64,000 nucleotides of DNA from the NCBI GenBank assembly GCA_004352715.1, contig SCFE01000062.1:672269-736268 (forward strand), written 5' to 3'. The stretch is from Hofstenia miamia (taxonomy: Eukaryota; Xenacoelomorpha; Acoela). A program made the position numbers and the translations under genes. This document shows, piece after piece, positions 60,213 through 64,000 of the stretch (the first letter of the stretch is position 1; each line of letters starts with the position of its first letter). The notes under the pieces are model-generated. The model worked only from the letters and a program-made list of their open reading frames with translations, searched no databases and was not told the DNA's origin.

Positions 60213-60398
60213 TCACCAGCGTCCTTTGCCTGGAGAGTTGCTATCTGCATTCGCTGCGTTTTCTTTTAATGTTTCCCACATATTGTCAATATGATGGAAC
60301 ACACTGGCCGTGAATTTGTTTACAACAATGGCTGCTGTGAGCATTCTGGGGATATGGGTTACGGCCTTAAAAGGAAAACTCTTATCTATGTCCCGCAA
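60213..60398 (-). CDS. Unassigned coding-like stretch
   Basis: A minus-strand open frame of 61 codons with balanced amino-acid composition reads DIDKSFPFKAVTHIPRMLTA, then VVNKFTASVFHHIDNMWETL and a Ser/Gly/Lys end before TGA. The underlying DNA is clearly richer in G/C than its flanks. No motif is recognised, no convincing splice sites or promoter frame it, and the frame is open for only a few codons upstream of the Met. It could be a fragment of a transposase or a lone exon of a minus-strand gene. I report it because composition and codon mix differ from chance frames here. Confidence 0.25.
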   Translation of the reverse strand: MRDIDKSFPFKAVTHIPRMLTAAIVVNKFTASVFHHIDNMWETLKENAANADSNSPGKGRW

Positions 60399-60834
60399 GC
60401 GATCAGAAGTGAGCTTTTATTTTTATTTACCTCGCACTGATTGAGATGGTTTGTATTTATTGTTTATGCCATGACTCATTACTAATTCAATTATTGGTAC
60501 AGACGATTGCTTTTGGCTATATAATGCTGATTATTAAAAACACTGCGTACCTGCAATAACTGATAAATGTTACAATGCGGGATATTATCACCAACAAAAT
60601 CTTAAGTCTTTTCCTAAAAGATAATTCATTTCGCATCCTTTCGATCATTTTATTAATTATTAATATTTAATTTGATCTTCCGTAGTGTGTCACAGGTGAG
60701 TTGGTGTTAGATTTTTTTCTTAATTATCATGTGGAGTAAGCAGTCAATACACTAGCAAACCCTTACACTTACACTGTCAATCTCCACATTTACTTACCCA
60801 TTTTTCCACGTAGGCTTACCATAGTAGGACTGTT
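60399..60834 (+). other. AT-rich intronic DNA
   Basis: No supported feature. Confidence 0.4.
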
Positions 60835-61194
60835 CGATAATCAAACTTCAAGAGTCAATCAGTTATCAATCTGATACGTAAATTACCAATTATATCAATC
60901 ATTTATCTCGATCGATATTGATAGCTAAAATATTCTTTTTCAATTTTATTTCAAATACTAAAATACAATACGCCTTTTGGTTTAATGGTTAGGTTTAGGC
61001 TTAGAGTTTAGACCAAGTACATTTTCGCGAACTGTTTTGCCGAACTACGATTCTTTGAAAGAAGACAAACTTACATCCTGAAAGTCTGAGTATTGCAAAT
61101 AATTTTGACAATAACTTGTAATTGATAATTGAATCACATTTGGCAGCTGAAACAATCATTTATAAATTAACATTCAATTAATCGAACAGCCCTA
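60835..61194. mobile_element. Non-autonomous hAT-like element (MITE)
   Basis: The left end TAGGACTGTTCGATAATCAA and the complement of the right end, TAGGGCTGTTCGATTAATTG, agree at most positions. Flanks TACCATAG (60827-60834) and TTCCACAG (61195-61202) match at 6 of 8, fitting an old 8-bp duplication. A TTAGGTTTAGGCTTAGAG stretch near 60990 is telomere-like, as in the MITE at 38529. No coding capacity. Confidence 0.65.
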
Positions 61195-61202
61195 TTCCAC
61201 AG

Positions 61203-64000
61203 TCACCAATGAAATATAAATTTATCAAATTCAATATGTATTGAACAATTGCAAATGCTTTTATCATATACATTCAGACCAGAATTTACCAAATGAAACT
61301 TCGTTTGTTAGACACATTGCATGTCTGACAGTTGCCCTAATTTATGAGATTAGGTTATTGATACGCTCTATTTTTTATGATGATACTAATATAGTGATTT
61401 GTAGAATCGGAATATTGCCCTCAATATGTTGTAAGGATTTTCTACTCGACTTCCTTCAGCCAAACACAGATTGTGTAATATATTGACAAAACTTTTTATA
61501 GGCTGTGAAGCAAGAATCCAAACTTTAATTTCAACCTCATTTTGATTGCCGTTTTTATTTCTTGGATAGCATCTGAATCTCATGATGTGAGGAAACAGAC
61601 GCGGTTCATTTTAAAAAGTCTATGTAGTTCAAAGGTCCTTGAATATTTTTTGCAAAAAGTACTCTATCCATTGAAAAAACGTTTTTGAGCTGAAGGTTAT
61701 CTAAATAAAATGAAACAAATATTCAGTTTCATATAATTGATCGATAAAGATGTAGCTAAGCACTGGCTTCAAGCCGGGTTGAACTAAACACTAATTTAGT
61801 TACATTGCGCTTAGAATAAATTATTGCTAAAAATAACTTTCATTTAAATCAATGCAATATATACATGTTTTTTTCATTCAGTCATTTCGTTGAAGGTTTT
61901 AGGTTTTTTTACTTTTAGTATAACGACGATGTACTTTTTAAATTAACTTTTCATGTCAGTTGTGGTAATTGTTTTTTGGGTTTTAATGTATAAAATTTTT
62001 ATCCAACTAAATGTGGAATTCCCCGACAAATAAAAAAAATTTGTTCTATTTTGTTATATGATCTCATTTCAAGTGTAATTTTAAAATTTAACATCTGCTT
62101 TCTCCTTATCCATATTGTAGAAATTCAGGATGAAAAAGTTGATAAATCCCTTCCACACAAAAATATCCATTAACGGGTTACGTGAGGACTTTCTCGTGAG
62201 CTCCAAGCTCAAATTAAAAGCTTGAGCAAAGCGATCCCTTGCAATTTATTCATGTAGTCTACATAAGCTTTGAAAAATTTCGCATCTCAACGGTTAAGCC
62301 TATAAAATGTCACCTTCTAATGGTCGAATTAGGTTTAGGTTGTGTTGGTTAGTCAGATACCAAGTTTTATACATGCTTTTGTGTAATTACAAAATAGTAG
62401 TGCAATTGAACTATTTTCGAAAATTGAGGAGATACTTATTAAATTTAATCTGCATGCAAATGTATTTATTGGAACGATTTGATTGAGATTTGTCCCCCAC
62501 TGTGCTATGCGTATCAGTGAATGGGTTTCTCTGTTCTTAAGTAAATGTCACTGTTACGATCTTAATTACGTTTTTTCTAATGTTTTTTGCGGCTTCCGAA
62601 GGCAAATTTGCTCCTTTTCGAAAATTGCATGATTAAAGGCACAGGTTTTGACATCATGTACTAAGTAGTTGACCAGTAAATATTTTTTTCAATGTGCAAC
62701 CAGGGACATACGGAGGATTTTCTGATGGGGGACATCCAGTCTTGCACAAGTTCAGTGACCAAATTTTCAAAGTAATGAAAAATGGGCCTCTAAATCATCT
62801 CCTCATGTTTAGTTTTTAATAATTTGTAATTTTTAACAAAATCTATGTTGATTTAACCAACTGTAATCAATGTTGAAAACCTGACGGGTGATATTCCACG
62901 TTCCACCAGTTGCTCCCCTTTGCGTCTGCCAGTGTGGAACCAGGGATTCCTGACAATCATGTTTTTTGAATTTTTCTGAAGATCTCAGTATAGAGAAAGT
63001 GATTTTAATTTTGAATAATTACATTATTCATTAGAATTCCTATAGGTATAGTTAGTAATTGTATTCTATACCAAACGCAGTTCTACTTTAATTAAGTGAT
63101 TAGTGATCGCTAAAAGGTACTTCTTACAGATATTAAGTCTATATTGTCAGTTGTTGCATAAAAGGCAAAGCTTCCGAGTGTTCAAGTGCGTGGCATTTTA
63201 GTAGCACCCATGGGGGCATTATCTGCGTTTCCTAAATTCCAAAGATTCAGCGCATTGACATCTGTGAATTACTCACGAGAAATCAAATAAAAAGAGTATT
63301 TCTGCTCTAATTATCGACGGCAGACTGGATTTTCCAATTTCATACGCTTGTAGTTTTAATCTCGTCTTATATTAAATCTCATCACTCCAACATTCCACTG
63401 CGTAGGCAAATGATGCACTAACCTGATTTTGCAATGCGGCTAATATTTATAACTGCTGGATACGGTAAAGCTTAAAAGATTAATATTTCATTCAGTTAAC
63501 TTGCCCACAATAATATGAACTGCAGTAGCTATTCAACTGTGCAATTGTGAAATTATTAAAATTGTTTACCTAATTATCTCTTTTAGGTTTTTCATTGCAT
63601 TGTATTGTAAGGCAGGTTTAATGTAAACTTAAATGCAGAAATTCACTTGAATCCTGCGCACTGAATTGATGAACATCTGTCTAAAAATTTAGCTATAATT
63701 AAACTATTCTGCAATTAGGTTTGTAAGTAGATTTAATTAGGTTATAAAATTTACATCAAAACTAATATCTCAGTTGTTAAATGATTAATAATAGGATTTT
63801 GACCAAGAATACAATGTTGCTTTGCATAATCCATATTCCATTTTCTACATAAGTACAGTCAAATAAATGTAACATGTAAATATTTTTTGCATTCAATTCT
63901 TTTGTAGGGAAACCAGTGGATAGGGTTAAATTAAAAATTTCACTTTAAGTGAAAGAACAGATTGACTGTAATTCATTTTCAGTCACACAATCCGGTTAAA
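61203..64000 (+). other. AT-rich intronic DNA to the window end
   Basis: No exon is securely supported. Weak transposon-like words occur at 62702 (CAGGGACATACGGAGGAT) and 62908-62935, but the ends match poorly. Splice-acceptor-like sequences at about 62119 and 63908 lead only into short frames. Confidence 0.4.

Noticed and set aside
62119-62175. Possible downstream exon after acceptor CCTTATCCATATTGTAG
   Set aside because: The phase-1 frame meets a stop after 17 codons, there is no good donor, and composition is as in the intron.
62702-62935. Possible MITE with CAGGGACATACGGAGGA start
   Set aside because: The opposite end (CTGGCAGACGCAAAGGGGA in complement) matches too poorly and no target duplication is visible.
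63908-63947. Possible exon after acceptor TTCAATTCTTTTGTAG
   Set aside because: The acceptor is good, but the frame ends in TAA after 13 codons and no donor or poly(A) signal follows in the window.
1-64000. tRNA, rRNA, CRISPR arrays, bacterial promoters or operons
   Set aside because: No cloverleaf boxes, rRNA-like conserved blocks or regularly spaced repeats were seen, and the DNA is clearly eukaryotic.

Overview
The window is AT-rich eukaryotic, almost certainly animal, genomic DNA. It has long introns, GT-AG splice sites, many (TA)n microsatellites and a dense load of small DNA transposons: Tc1/mariner with TA target duplications, hAT-type elements with 8-bp duplications, and a pogo/jerky-type relic. 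Nothing resembles a bacterial operon. I cannot name the species; a low-GC invertebrate with a repeat-rich genome fits best. The assembly is a draft: three gaps are exactly 1000 N, one is 202 N, and single Ns sit at 2041 and 53320.

Left part (1-13 kb). A broken minus-strand coding relic (306-1025) is followed by two copies (2237-4255, 8615-10604) of one internally deleted DNA transposon. Each copy is embedded in (TA)n and carries its own frameshifts. From about 4075 the first copy and 2 kb of its right flank are indistinguishable from the second copy and its flank (constant offset 6349), although the left flanks differ. Inside each duplicated flank, on the minus strand, is a motif with the full layout of a minimal hammerhead ribozyme of the Penelope-like type (5428-5482 and 11777-11831). 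It is the most interesting non-protein signal here.

Middle (13-58 kb). A candidate small terminal exon with a poly(A) signal lies at 13943-14316. A three-exon plus-strand skeleton spans 24-58.6 kb. Exons ending at 24105 and 38130 are both in phase 1 and both fit the same phase-1 acceptor at 58490. The 38-kb exon has a CpG-rich, CCAAT-bearing upstream region, so I read it as an alternative promoter/first exon, with a possible first or internal exon at 24 kb. The 58490-58612 exon is shared and the gene runs off the right edge. I do not recognise the protein. The introns hold degraded pogo, Tc1, mariner (DD41D spacing), maT-like mariner (DD37D spacing, one frameshift) and hAT copies, plus several MITEs. 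One MITE is a near-perfect hairpin with TGACGTCA palindromes in both arms, 0.4 kb downstream of the 38-kb exon.

Right part (58.6-64 kb). Intronic AT-rich DNA with one hAT-type MITE (60835-61194) and one unassigned coding-like stretch on the minus strand (60213-60398). Apart from the skeleton gene and the small terminal exon, nearly every coding-like signal in the window is a transposon remnant.
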